The position numbers and the translations under genes were made by a program. A stretch of DNA of 64,000 nucleotides from Streptomyces vinaceus (lineage in GTDB: Bacteria; Actinomycetota; Actinomycetes; Streptomycetales; Streptomycetaceae), in NCBI RefSeq assembly GCF_008704935.1, contig NZ_CP023692.1, positions 1,674,001 to 1,738,000 on the forward strand. Reading direction: 5' to 3'. A model generated the notes under the pieces. That model did not search any database. It was given only the letters and a program-made list of their open reading frames with translations, and was not told the DNA's origin. The stretch's first letter is position 1, and each line of letters begins with the position of its first letter. Positions 53,054 through 61,762 of this stretch are shown here, piece by piece.

Positions 53054-54157
53054 TCAGCGGGCCGTCTTCGTGTGGACGTAGTCGACCAGGCGGGTCAGCG
53101 CGTCCGGGGGGGTGGTGGGGAGGACGCCGTGGCCCAGGTTGAAGACGTGGCCCTCCAGGCCGGAGGCGGCCGCGAGGACCTCGTCGGTCTTCGTCCGTAC
53201 GGCCTCCTCGGTGGAGAAGAGCACCGCCGGGTCCAGGTTGCCCTGGAGCGCCTTGCCGGGGCCGACGCGGCGGGCCGCCTCGTCGAGCGCGACCCGGTAG
53301 TCGACGCCCACGACGTCCGCGCCGGCCTCGCCCATCAGGCCGAGCAGCTCGCCCGTGCCCACGCCGAAGTGGATGCGCGGGACCCCGTACGAGGCGACGG
53401 ACTCCAGGACCTTGGCCGACGCCGGCATCACCGAGCGGCGGTAGTCCGCCGGGGCGAGCGCGCCGACCCAGGAGTCGAAGAGCTGGACCGCGGAGGCGCC
53501 GGCCTCGATCTGGACCTTGAGGAAGGCCGAGGTGATGTCCGCGAGGCGGTCCAGCAGGTCGGCCCAGAGCTGCGGGTCGCCGTACATCAGCGCCTTGGTG
53601 TGCTCGTGGTTCTTCGACGGGCCGCCCTCGACCAGGTAGCTCGCGAGGGTGAAAGGCGCACCGGCGAAGCCGATCAACGGCGTGGCGCCCAGTTCACCCG
53701 TGAGCATGCCGATCGCCTCGGTGACGTACGGGACGTCCTCCGGAGTGAGGTCGCGCAGCTGTGCGAGGTCCTCGCGGCGGCGGATCGGCCGGGCGACGAC
53801 GGGGCCGACGCCCGGCTTGATGTCCAGGTCGACGCCGATGGCCTTGAGCGGGACCACGATGTCGGAGAAGAAGATCGCCGCGTCGACGTCGTGGCGGCGG
53901 ACCGGCTGGAGCGTGATCTCCGTGACCAGGTCGGGCCGCATGCACGACTCCAGCATCTGGGTCCCCTCGCGCACCTTGCGGTACTCGGGGAGCGAGCGCC
54001 CGGCCTGCCGCATGAACCACACCGGGGTGTGCGGCACCGGCTCCCGCCGGCACGCCTTCAGGAAGGCGGAATCGTACGTCTGACTCGGCTGGCCCTGGAA
54101 GGGGGTCTCCCCGGCGTCGGCGGAGCCGTGCGCGAGGGGAAGGTCGTTGGCGCTCAC
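53054..54157 (-). CDS. hemE: Uroporphyrinogen III decarboxylase HemE
   Basis: A 367-aa enzyme that converts uroporphyrinogen III to coproporphyrinogen III. Signatures: [19 protein letters not shown] (substrate-binding Arg), [16 protein letters not shown], and FNLGHGVLP near the end. The GTG at 54157 gives the normal length; a longer frame exists but is unlikely to be used. No ribosome site is seen before the GTG. It is divergent from DUF3000 with 91 bp between starts and belongs to the same pathway as the oxidase and hemQ. Confidence 0.97.
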   Translation of the reverse strand: MSANDLPLAHGSADAGETPFQGQPSQTYDSAFLKACRREPVPHTPVWFMRQAGRSLPEYRKVREGTQMLESCMRPDLVTEITLQPVRRHDVDAAIFFSDIVVPLKAIGVDLDIKPGVGPVVARPIRRREDLAQLRDLTPEDVPYVTEAIGMLTGELGATPLIGFAGAPFTLASYLVEGGPSKNHEHTKALMYGDPQLWADLLDRLADITSAFLKVQIEAGASAVQLFDSWVGALAPADYRRSVMPASAKVLESVASYGVPRIHFGVGTGELLGLMGEAGADVVGVDYRVALDEAARRVGPGKALQGNLDPAVLFSTEEAVRTKTDEVLAAASGLEGHVFNLGHGVLPTTPPDALTRLVDYVHTKTAR

Positions 54158-54248
54158 GCGCCAAATCTTCGCACGTATGAAGAAGTGCCCGGCCCGGCGC
54201 GGGTGTCCCTGCGCCGCACGGACGCTCGTTCCGCCTAGTCTTCCCCGC

Positions 54249-54905
54249 ATGGCTGCGGCTCAGGGACGATTTTCAGATGGCGCTGACGGTATGGACAGCG
54301 CGAAGGAGAGCTCCGTCCCGCTCCCGTTCCGACGCGCGGTCGACGGCTTGAAGAAGGCGCGGCTGCGGCCGGGGATCGAGATCGAGCCCACCAGACCGCC
54401 CCAGCGCCTGGCCCCGCACGCCTACGCCCTGGAAGCCGCGGTCGTGGACGGCGAGGACGATCTGGCCGACGGCCGGCTGATCCTGCTGCACGACCCCTCC
54501 GGCCACGAGGCCTGGCACGGGACCTTCCGCCTGGTGACGCTCGTACGGGCGGAACTGGAGCCCGAGATGGCCGCCGACCCGCTCCTGCCCGAGGTGTGCT
54601 GGTCCTGGCTGACGGGCGCCCTGGAGGCGCGCGGTCTGGCGTACGGGGAGGCGAGCGGGACCGTGACCATGGCGAGCTCGCACTACTTCGGCGGGCTCGC
54701 GGAGCGGCGGCCGGCCACCCAGATCGAGATCAGAGCCTCGTGGACGCCCCGCGAGGGCGTCGGCGGGGTCCCGGACACCTCGGCGCACCTGTCGGCGTGG
54801 TGCGAGCTGCTGTGCCAGATCGCGGGGCTGCCGCCGGTCGGGCCGACCGACTCGGGGACGGGCGTGGTGTCCCTGCCACAGCGGCGCGGTCCGCACCACC
54901 CGTAG
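54249..54905 (+). CDS. DUF3000 family protein, function unknown
   Basis: A 218-aa soluble actinobacterial protein. Conserved stretches are [38 protein letters not shown] and [20 protein letters not shown]. It is kept next to hemE and a response regulator in Streptomyces genomes (from memory). A TAGTCT box about 8 bases before the ATG and no ribosome site suggest a leaderless message. The name is a family number only. Confidence 0.9.
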   Translation: MAAAQGRFSDGADGMDSAKESSVPLPFRRAVDGLKKARLRPGIEIEPTRPPQRLAPHAYALEAAVVDGEDDLADGRLILLHDPSGHEAWHGTFRLVTLVRAELEPEMAADPLLPEVCWSWLTGALEARGLAYGEASGTVTMASSHYFGGLAERRPATQIEIRASWTPREGVGGVPDTSAHLSAWCELLCQIAGLPPVGPTDSGTGVVSLPQRRGPHHP

Positions 54906-55188
54906 CCGTGCCCCCGTACGGCGGCGGCGGCCGCCGTACGCGCTGGGCCCCGTAGAACGGCCGATCGAGCGACGGCGGTCCCGTGTCGGAACCGGGCGCC
55001 CCTTGCGGGCTTCTGATCACCCGATGATCGATCGTGCGTCCGAATTGCCCGAATTGTTACTCACCAAATCGTGATCATTCCCTAAAGCCGGGCGGGTGAC
55101 GTGCCGAAGGAGTCAGTGACCATCCGCACGGTTCGCACCGGCTTCCTTCCCCGAGCCGGCCGTCCCGCCACTCCCCCAGGAGGCCTAG
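54906..55188 (+). promoter_or_regulatory. AT-richer gap ahead of the response-regulator-like gene
   Basis: A 283-bp space. The first half is GC-rich and featureless. At about 55010-55085 it becomes AT-richer than anything nearby: a GATGATCGATCG stretch, then the doubled GAATTG (CGAATTGCCCGAATTG) and GTTACTCACCAAATCGTGATCATT. This is probably the promoter and operator of the regulator gene. AGGAGG at about 55180 is its ribosome site. A short in-frame stretch between 55101 and 55188 has no convincing start and is not called. Confidence 0.5.
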
Positions 55189-55851
55189 GTGTCCGTTCTT
55201 CTCGAGCAGCCCGCAAGCCTGGTCGCCTACCGCCCGAACAAGCCGACGGCCATGGTCGTCGTGGCCGACCCGCGCGTCCGTTCCACCGTGACCCGCCATC
55301 TGTGGGCCCTCGGAGTACGCGACGTGATCGAGGCGTCGTCCATCGCGGAGGCCCGCCCCCGCGTCGGCAGCCCGCGCGACATCTGCGTGGCCGACGTACA
55401 CCTGCCCGACGGTTCCGGTCTCACCCTGCTCTCCGAGACGCGGGCCGCCGGCTGGCCGAACGGCCTGGCCCTGTCCGCCGCCGACGACATCGGCGCGGTG
55501 CGCAACGCCCTCGCGGGCGGCGTGAAGGGCTACGTCGTCACCGGTACGCGGACCAACATCGGGCTCCCCACCCGGCCCGGCGCCGCCCCCATCGGTGCCG
55601 CCGCCGCCCGTATGCACCGCCGCCCCCCGGGTGCCCCGAGCCACCCGGGCGGCTACCGCGAGCTCTCCGGCCGTGAGGTCGAGGTCCTGCGCCTCGTCGC
55701 GGAGGGCCAGTCCAACAAGGCCATCGGCGTCTCGATGGGCCTGTCCGCCCTGACCGTCAAGTCCCACCTGGCCCGCATCGCCCGCAAGCTGGGCACCGGC
55801 GACCGCGCCGGAATGGTCGCCGTCGCCCTGCGGACCGGGATCATCCACTGA
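55189..55851 (+). CDS. Response-regulator-like LuxR protein
   Basis: A 220-aa two-domain protein: a receiver-like N-terminus (AMVVVADPRVRSTVTRHL; DICVADVHLPDGSGLTLLSE, with Asp68 or Asp71 as the possible phosphorylated residue; GVKGYVVTG) and a LuxR helix-turn-helix (LSGREVEVLRLVAEGQSNKA, then SALTVKSHLARIARKLG). No histidine kinase is adjacent, so it is an orphan. A Pro/Ala-rich linker of about 35 residues separates the domains. GTG start with AGGAGG. The usual neighbours of this gene in Streptomyces are DUF3000 and rnd, as here. Confidence 0.92.
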   Translation: MSVLLEQPASLVAYRPNKPTAMVVVADPRVRSTVTRHLWALGVRDVIEASSIAEARPRVGSPRDICVADVHLPDGSGLTLLSETRAAGWPNGLALSAADDIGAVRNALAGGVKGYVVTGTRTNIGLPTRPGAAPIGAAAARMHRRPPGAPSHPGGYRELSGREVEVLRLVAEGQSNKAIGVSMGLSALTVKSHLARIARKLGTGDRAGMVAVALRTGIIH

Positions 55852-56013
55852 CAGCCCGCACGCCGGCGCACCCGGGGCGAAGCCCCGCACCGGCCCGGGC
55901 GGCTCCCGGGCGAACTCCCGGCGAACCCGAGGAAACGCCCCCGCCCGCGCCCCGCACCCGTCGACGGAACGTTCCGGCGACGGGTGCGCCGTATCCACGG
56001 ATACCCTTGAGCG

Positions 56014-57285
56014 GTGACCGACGCCCAAGAGACCGCAGCAGACCTGCGCACCACCACCGGGGGCGGCCCCCCGGACGACGTCGAAAAGGCGCCGATTCCG
56101 TTGCTCGAACCCCGTGAGGGGATCCCTCCGGTGGTCGCCGACGAGGACGCACTCGCCCGGGTGGTCGCGGCCTTCGCCGCGGGCACCGGGCCCGTGGCCG
56201 TCGACGCCGAGCGCGCCTCCGGATACCGCTACGGCCAGCGCGCCTATCTGGTGCAGCTGCGCCGCGAGGGCGCGGGATCCGCGCTGATCGACCCGGTCGG
56301 CTGCCCCGACCTGTCCGCACTGGGCGAGGCCCTGTCCGGAACCGAGTGGATCCTGCACGCCGCCACCCAGGACCTGCCGTGCCTGCGCGAAATAGGCATG
56401 GTGCCCACCTCCCTGTTCGACACCGAGCTGGCCGGCCGCCTCGCCGGCTTCCCCCGGGTCGGACTGGGCGCGATGGTCGAGAGCGTGCTCGGCTACGCGC
56501 TGGAGAAGGGCCACTCCGCCGTCGACTGGTCCACCCGCCCGCTCCCCGAGCCGTGGCTGCGCTACGCCGCGCTCGACGTGGAGCTGCTGGTGGACCTGCG
56601 GGACGCGCTGGAGAAGGAACTGGACCGGCAGGGCAAGCTGGAATGGGCCCGCCAGGAGTTCGACGCGATCGCCGCCGCCCCGCCCGCGCCGCCCCGCAAG
56701 GACCCGTGGCGCCGTACGTCCGGCATGCACAAGGTGCGCCGGCGCCGGCAGATGGCCGTCGTACGGGAGCTGTGGGAGTCCCGGGACCGGATCGCGCAGC
56801 GGCGCGACGTGTCGCCCGGCAAGGTGCTGGGGGACGCCGCGATCGTCGAGGCCGCCCTCGCGCTGCCGGCGAACGTGCACGCGCTGTCGGCCCTGCCCGG
56901 ATACGGGCAGCGGATGGGCCGGCGCCAGCTGGAGCAGTGGATGGCGGCCGTGGACCGGGCGAAGGCCCTGCCCGAGAACGAGCTGCCGCAGCCGGGGGCC
57001 AGCCCGGCCGGTCCGCCGCCGCCGCGTTCCTGGGCGGACAAGGACCCGGCGGCCGCCGCGCGGCTCGCGGCGGCGCGGAGCGCCGTGTCGGCGCTCGCGG
57101 AGGGGCTGAACCTGCCCCAGGAGAACCTGATCACCCCGGACACGGTCCGCCGGCTGTGCTGGGAGCCGCCGCAGCGGCTGGAGCCGGAGGCGGTGGCGCA
57201 GGCCCTCGCGGGCCACGGCGCCCGCCCGTGGCAGATCGAACAGGTGACACCGGTGCTCGTGCGGGCACTGGCGGCGACCGCCTGA
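56014..57285 (+). CDS. rnd: Ribonuclease D
   Basis: A 423-aa 3'-5' exonuclease (DEDD-y class) that trims structured RNAs such as tRNA precursors. Motif Exo I is VAVDAERASGYRYG, Exo II is in WILHAATQDLPCL, and Exo III is YAALDVELLVDL; an HRDC domain follows (about 230-310) with ELWESRDRIAQRRDVSPGKV. Length is normal. The GTG start is close to a TACCCT -10-like box, again without a ribosome site. A strong terminator follows the gene. Confidence 0.96.
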   Translation: MTDAQETAADLRTTTGGGPPDDVEKAPIPLLEPREGIPPVVADEDALARVVAAFAAGTGPVAVDAERASGYRYGQRAYLVQLRREGAGSALIDPVGCPDLSALGEALSGTEWILHAATQDLPCLREIGMVPTSLFDTELAGRLAGFPRVGLGAMVESVLGYALEKGHSAVDWSTRPLPEPWLRYAALDVELLVDLRDALEKELDRQGKLEWARQEFDAIAAAPPAPPRKDPWRRTSGMHKVRRRRQMAVVRELWESRDRIAQRRDVSPGKVLGDAAIVEAALALPANVHALSALPGYGQRMGRRQLEQWMAAVDRAKALPENELPQPGASPAGPPPPRSWADKDPAAAARLAAARSAVSALAEGLNLPQENLITPDTVRRLCWEPPQRLEPEAVAQALAGHGARPWQIEQVTPVLVRALAATA

Positions 57286-57303
57286 CGCGGCACCACATCA
57301 CGC

Positions 57304-57334
57304 AGAGCCCCCGGCCGTTGGCCGGGGGCTCTTT
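57304..57334 (+). terminator. Rho-independent terminator after rnd
   Basis: A 13-bp perfect stem (AGAGCCCCCGGCC / GGCCGGGGGCTCT) with a GTT loop, followed by TTTCC. The stem starts 18 bp after the rnd stop codon. High-stability hairpins with a short T-tract are the usual form in Streptomyces. Confidence 0.9.
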
Positions 57335-57366
57335 CCGTCCCGGTTCCGCAACAGGGTCGCCCGAGC

Positions 57367-57411
57367 GCTTTTGAACACGCTCAAACGTGGCTAGCTTTTG
57401 AACATGCTCAA
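57367..57411 (+). promoter_or_regulatory. Doubled TTGA-N6-TCAA operator over the promoter of the ferritin-like gene
   Basis: The 18-bp sequence GCTTTTGAACACGCTCAA (57367-57384) recurs with one change at 57394-57411 (GCTTTTGAACATGCTCAA). Each copy contains an inverted repeat, TTTGA-6-TCAAA in the first and TTGA-6-TCAA in the second. The first overlaps a -35-like TTGAAC (57371), the second covers a -10-like TAGCTT (57392) and the ATG at 57404. This is the classic layout for a TetR- or MarR-type repressor pair. No regulator gene is adjacent. If transcription starts near 57404 the message is leaderless. Confidence 0.65.
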
Positions 57412-58156
57412 CAACGGATACGACACATGGGTACGCGATTTCGAGGCCGAGCGGGAGCGCCGCGCGGCGATCGGGGATCCGCAGTGGGAGCGGGGAGCGG
57501 CCCTCGACCCGGCGCTCGTACGGAGCCTCCAGCGGTTCCAGGTGGGTGAGGACGGGGACGGCTCGGCCTTGATCGGCAAGGCGGACCGGGCCGGGGACCC
57601 GGTCTACGCACGGGCCGTACGCCTCTTCGTGGCGGAGGAGCAGAACCACGCGCGGATGCTGGCCCTGCTCCTGGCGGCGGGCGGGGCCGGGACCCTGGCC
57701 AGGCACTGGAGCGACGCGGTGTTCGTACGGCTGCGGCGGCTGCTGGGGCTGCGGGTGGAGCTGCTGGTGCTGATGGTGGCGGAGGCGGTGGCCCTGCGGT
57801 ACTACCGGGCGGTGCGGGACGGGGCCCCGGATCCGCTGGTCGCGGAGGTCGCGGGGCGGATCCTGGCGGACGAGGAACGCCACGTGCCCTTCCACTGCCG
57901 CCGGCTGCGGGAGGCCCTGGCGCCCCTGCCGGCGCCGGCCCGCCGGGCGGCCACCCTGGCCTGGCAGGGGCTGCTCGCGGGGGCGGGCGCGGTCGTGGCG
58001 GTGGACCACGGCCCGGCCCTGCGCCACCTCGGCGTGGGGCGCCGCGGTTTCACGGCGGACGTGCTGCGCTCCTCGGGCCCCCTGGCCAGGGCCATGCACG
58101 CCGCACCCGCCGCCGCCCCCGCCCCGGTCGCCCCCGCCGGCTCCGCCGGAGTGTGA
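57404..58156 (+). CDS. Ferritin-like diiron protein
   Basis: A 250-aa helical protein. Two ExxH pairs (Glu79-His82 in AEEQNHARM, Glu157-His160 in ADEERHVPF) plus Glu127 supply the ligands of a ferritin-like diiron site. A short hydrophobic helix (RLRRLLGLRVELLVLMVAEA) lies between. Family relatives include membrane-associated di-iron oxidases and rubrerythrin-like proteins; the exact substrate is unknown. The start at 57404 is taken rather than a TTG at 57398 because it fits the promoter layout. The tail is Ala/Pro-rich. Control by the doubled operator suggests induced expression, perhaps by fatty acids or oxidative stress, given fadA-fadB directly downstream. Confidence 0.85.
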   Translation: MLNNGYDTWVRDFEAERERRAAIGDPQWERGAALDPALVRSLQRFQVGEDGDGSALIGKADRAGDPVYARAVRLFVAEEQNHARMLALLLAAGGAGTLARHWSDAVFVRLRRLLGLRVELLVLMVAEAVALRYYRAVRDGAPDPLVAEVAGRILADEERHVPFHCRRLREALAPLPAPARRAATLAWQGLLAGAGAVVAVDHGPALRHLGVGRRGFTADVLRSSGPLARAMHAAPAAAPAPVAPAGSAGV

Positions 58157-58289
58157 CGTTCGCCGCTCCTCCCGGAGGGGGTGTGCACGTCGGTTACCGA
58201 CAAGTAGCATGGCCGGGTGAGCGGGCGCTCAGCCACTGGCCGACCGCCCCCGCGCAGCAGTGCACACCCGCACCTGGAGGAGAGCCAAC

Positions 58290-59516
58290 GTGCCTCGTAC
58301 CGTCAGGGACGTCGTCTTCGTCGACGGCGTCCGCACCCCGTTCGGCAAGGCGGGCCCGAAGGGCATCTACCACGAGACCCGCGCCGACGACCTCGTCGTG
58401 AAGGCGATCCGGGAGCTGCTGCGCCGCAACCCGGACCTGGACCCCAAGAAGATCGACGAGGTCGCCATCGCCGCGACCACGCAGATCGGTGACCAGGGCC
58501 TGACGCTGGGCCGTACCGCCGGCATCCTCGCGGGCCTCCCGCAGTCCGTCCCGGGCTACTCCATCGACCGCATGTGCGCCGGCGCGCTCACCGCCGTGAC
58601 CGCCGTCGCGGGCGGTGTGGCCTTCGGTGCGTACGACGTCGCCCTCGCCGGCGGTGTCGAGCACATGGGCCGCCACCCCATGGGCGAGGGCGTCGACCCG
58701 AACCCGCGCTTCGTCTCCGAGAAGCTGGTCGACGAGTCCGCCCTCTTCATGGGCATGACCGCCGAGAACCTGCACGACCGGTACCCGACGATCACCAAGC
58801 TCCGCGCCGACGAGTACGCCGTGCGCTCGCAGGAGAAGGCCGCCAAGGCGTACGCCGACGGCAAGATCCAGCAGGACCTGGTCCCGATCTCGGTGCGCAA
58901 CACCAACGAGGCGGCCGGTGAGACGGGCTGGGGCCTGGTCACCACCGACGAGCCGATGCGCCCGGGCACCACGCTGGAGAACCTGGCCGGCCTGAAGACC
59001 CCGTTCCGTACGCACGGCCGGGTCACCGCGGGCAACGCCGCCGGTCTCAACGACGGTGCCACCGCCGCGATCATCGCGTCCGAGGACTTCGCCCGCGAGA
59101 ACAACCTCCCGGTCAAGATGCGCCTCGTCTCGTACTCCTTCGCGGGTGTCGAGCCCGAGGTCATGGGCTACGGCCCGATCCCGGCCACCGAGAAGGCCCT
59201 CGCCCAGGCCGGCCTGTCCATCGAGGACATAGGCCTGTTCGAGATCAACGAGGCCTTCGCGGTCCAGGTCCTCGCGTTCCTGGAGCACTACGGCATCGCC
59301 GACGACGACGCCCGCGTCAACCAGTACGGCGGCGCGATCGCGTTCGGCCACCCGCTGGCCTCCTCCGGCGTCCGTCTGATGACGCAGCTGGCCCGCCAGT
59401 TCGAGGAGCAGCCGCACGTCCGCTACGGCCTGACCACCATGTGCGTCGGCTTCGGCATGGGCGCGACCGTCATCTGGGAGAACCCGCACTTCAACACCGA
59501 GGGAGACTCCAAGTGA
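58290..59516 (+). CDS. fadA: Acetyl-CoA C-acyltransferase (thiolase)
   Basis: A 408-aa thiolase that cleaves 3-ketoacyl-CoA to acetyl-CoA and a shortened acyl-CoA. The nucleophile is Cys96 (RMCAGAL); NEAFAVQ, GHPLASSG and the second Cys in TTMCVGFGMG are all present. The GTG at 58290 has GGAGGAG upstream. Its stop overlaps the start of fadB (GTGA), the standard arrangement of the two subunits of the trifunctional beta-oxidation complex. From memory this pair is conserved next to rnd in Streptomyces. Confidence 0.96.
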   Translation: MPRTVRDVVFVDGVRTPFGKAGPKGIYHETRADDLVVKAIRELLRRNPDLDPKKIDEVAIAATTQIGDQGLTLGRTAGILAGLPQSVPGYSIDRMCAGALTAVTAVAGGVAFGAYDVALAGGVEHMGRHPMGEGVDPNPRFVSEKLVDESALFMGMTAENLHDRYPTITKLRADEYAVRSQEKAAKAYADGKIQQDLVPISVRNTNEAAGETGWGLVTTDEPMRPGTTLENLAGLKTPFRTHGRVTAGNAAGLNDGATAAIIASEDFARENNLPVKMRLVSYSFAGVEPEVMGYGPIPATEKALAQAGLSIEDIGLFEINEAFAVQVLAFLEHYGIADDDARVNQYGGAIAFGHPLASSGVRLMTQLARQFEEQPHVRYGLTTMCVGFGMGATVIWENPHFNTEGDSK

Positions 59517-61642
59517 GCACCACCACTGAGCTCCTGAAGGGCGCGGCCGAGCTGTTCCCGGACGAGGTCGTCACGCAGGCGCACGTCCGCCACCTGGACC
59601 TGCCGTTCGGCGCCGGGCGCTTCGCGCTCGTCACGCTGGACAACGGCTTCGACCACACCAAGCCGACCACCTTCGGCCCGCAGTCCCTCGCCAACCTGAA
59701 CGCGGCGATCGACCAGGTCGAGCAGGAGGCCCTCGCGGGCTCCATCGTCGGCGCGGGCATCACCGGCAAGCCGTTCATCTTCGCGGTCGGCGCCGACCTC
59801 AAGGGCGTCGAGCTGCTGAAGAACCACGACGAGGCGCTCGCCATCGGCAAGGGCGGCCACGACGTCTTCAAGCGCCTCGCCGCGCTGGCCGTCCCCACCT
59901 TCGCGTACTACAACGGCGCGGCGATGGGCGGCGGTGTCGAGGTCGGTCTGCACTGCACCTACCGCACCGTCTCCAAGGCCATCCCGGCCTTCTCCCTGCC
60001 CGAGGTCTTCCTCGGCCTGGTTCCCGGCTGGGGCGGCTGCGCCCTGCTGCCGAACCTGATCGGCGCGGAGCGCGCGGTCTCGGTGATCATCGAGAACTCG
60101 CTCAACCAGAACAAGCAGCTCCGCGGCAAGCAGGTCTTCGACCTGGGCATCGCCGACGCGCTGTTCGAGGGCGCGGACTTCCTGGAGCAGTCGCTCCTGT
60201 GGACCGCGAACGTCCTGAACGGCACGACCGAGGTCGTCCGCGCCGAGATCGACCGCGGCGAGGGCTGGGACGCGGCCGTCGCCAAGGGCCGCTTCATCGC
60301 GGACTCCAAGGTGCACGGCGCCGCTCCGGCCGCCTACCGCGCGCTGGACATCATCGCCGCGGCCAAGGACGGCGACCTCCAGGCCGGCTTCGACGCCGAG
60401 GACAAGGCCCTCGCGGACCTGATCATGGGCGGCGAGCTGCGCTCGGGCATCTACGCCTTCAACCTGGTCCAGAAGCGCGCCAAGCGCCCGGCCGGTGCCC
60501 CGGACAAGTCGCTGGCCCGTCCGGTCACCAAGGTCGGCGTCGTCGGCGCGGGCCTGATGGCCTCGCAGCTGGCGCTGCTCTTCCTGCGCCGCCTGGAGGT
60601 GCCGGTGGTCCTCACCGACATCGACCAGGAGCGCGTGGACAAGGGCGTGGGCTACGTCCACGCCGAGATCCAGAAGCTGCTCGGCAAGGGCCGCATCAAC
60701 CAGGACAAGGCCAACCGCCTGACCGCCCTGGTGACCGGTGTGCTCGACAAGGCCGAGGGCTTCGCGGACGCGGACTTCATCATCGAGGCCGTGTTCGAGG
60801 AGATGTCCGTCAAGCAGAAGGTGTTCGCGGAGGTCGAGGCGGTCGCCCCGGCGCACGCGATCCTCGCCACCAACACCTCCTCGCTGTCGGTGTCGGAGAT
60901 GGCCTCGAAGCTCCGGCACCCGGAGCGCGTGGTCGGCTTCCACTTCTTCAACCCGGTCGCGATCCTCCCGCTGCTGGAGATCGTCCGCGGTGAGCAGACC
61001 GACGACGCCTCCCTGGCCACGGCCTTCGGTGTCGCCAAGAAGCTGAAGAAGACCGCGGTCCTCACCAAGGACGCCCCGGCGTTCGTCGTGAACCGCATCC
61101 TGACCCGCTTCATGGGCGAGATCCAGAACGTCATCGACGAGGGCACCCCGGTCGTCACGGCGGAGAAGGCCATCGAGCCGCTCGGCCTGCCGATGTCCCC
61201 GCTGGTGCTGCTGGAGCTCGTGGGCCCGGCGATCGGTCTGCACGTGTCCGAGACCCTGAACCGCGCCTTCCCGGAGCGCTTCACCGTCTCCCCGAACCTG
61301 GCTGCGGTCGTCAAGGCCGGCAAGCGCGGCTTCTACGTCTACGATTCCGGCAAGCCGGAGCTGGACCCCGAGGTCGCCGCCCTCCTGGTCCAGGGCGACT
61401 CCGTCCTGACGGAGGAGCAGGTCCGCGACCGCGTCCTGGACGCGGTGGCGCAGGAGATCGGCCTGATGCTGGAGGAGGGTGTCGTGGCCGAGGCCCAGGA
61501 CATCGACCTCTGCCTCATCACGGGCGCCGGCTGGCCCTTCCACCTGGGCGGCATCACGCCGTACCTGGACCGCGAGGGTGTCTCGGAGCGCGTGAACGGC
61601 AAGAAGTTCCTCGCCCCGGGCCTGGCGAGCGTCCCGGCCTGA
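59513..61642 (+). CDS. fadB: 3-Hydroxyacyl-CoA dehydrogenase / enoyl-CoA hydratase (FadB-type)
   Basis: A 709-aa bifunctional enzyme. The N-terminal crotonase domain has the oxyanion region YNGAAMGGGVEVGLHC with catalytic Glu in LPEVFLGLVPGWGG. The dehydrogenase domain begins with KVGVVGAGLMASQLALLFL (NAD loop), then ATNTSSLSVSEMASKL and VGFHFFNPV with the catalytic His. It hydrates enoyl-CoA and oxidises the product for the thiolase upstream. Translationally coupled to fadA by a 4-bp overlap. A strong terminator follows. Confidence 0.96.
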   Translation: MSTTTELLKGAAELFPDEVVTQAHVRHLDLPFGAGRFALVTLDNGFDHTKPTTFGPQSLANLNAAIDQVEQEALAGSIVGAGITGKPFIFAVGADLKGVELLKNHDEALAIGKGGHDVFKRLAALAVPTFAYYNGAAMGGGVEVGLHCTYRTVSKAIPAFSLPEVFLGLVPGWGGCALLPNLIGAERAVSVIIENSLNQNKQLRGKQVFDLGIADALFEGADFLEQSLLWTANVLNGTTEVVRAEIDRGEGWDAAVAKGRFIADSKVHGAAPAAYRALDIIAAAKDGDLQAGFDAEDKALADLIMGGELRSGIYAFNLVQKRAKRPAGAPDKSLARPVTKVGVVGAGLMASQLALLFLRRLEVPVVLTDIDQERVDKGVGYVHAEIQKLLGKGRINQDKANRLTALVTGVLDKAEGFADADFIIEAVFEEMSVKQKVFAEVEAVAPAHAILATNTSSLSVSEMASKLRHPERVVGFHFFNPVAILPLLEIVRGEQTDDASLATAFGVAKKLKKTAVLTKDAPAFVVNRILTRFMGEIQNVIDEGTPVVTAEKAIEPLGLPMSPLVLLELVGPAIGLHVSETLNRAFPERFTVSPNLAAVVKAGKRGFYVYDSGKPELDPEVAALLVQGDSVLTEEQVRDRVLDAVAQEIGLMLEEGVVAEAQDIDLCLITGAGWPFHLGGITPYLDREGVSERVNGKKFLAPGLASVPA

Positions 61643-61664
61643 GGTCCGTACGCCCGACCGCCCC

Positions 61665-61695
61665 GGACGCCCGCCCCTCTCGGGGGCGGGCGTCC
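61665..61695 (+). terminator. Rho-independent terminator after fadB
   Basis: A 13-bp stem (GGACGCCCGCCCC / GGGGCGGGCGTCC) with a 5-base loop begins 23 bp after the fadB stop and is followed shortly by GCCGTTTC. It separates the beta-oxidation operon from the TAT-exported protein gene. Confidence 0.88.
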
Positions 61696-61762
61696 GCCGT
61701 TTCACGGGACCGGACCGGGCCCGGCGCGGAACCCTCCCGTCCGGGCTGGCAGAATACGGCCC

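Noticed and set aside
57398..57403. TTG start two codons before the ferritin-like ATG
   Set aside because: It lies inside the -10-like box and operator; the ATG at 57404 fits the promoter spacing better.
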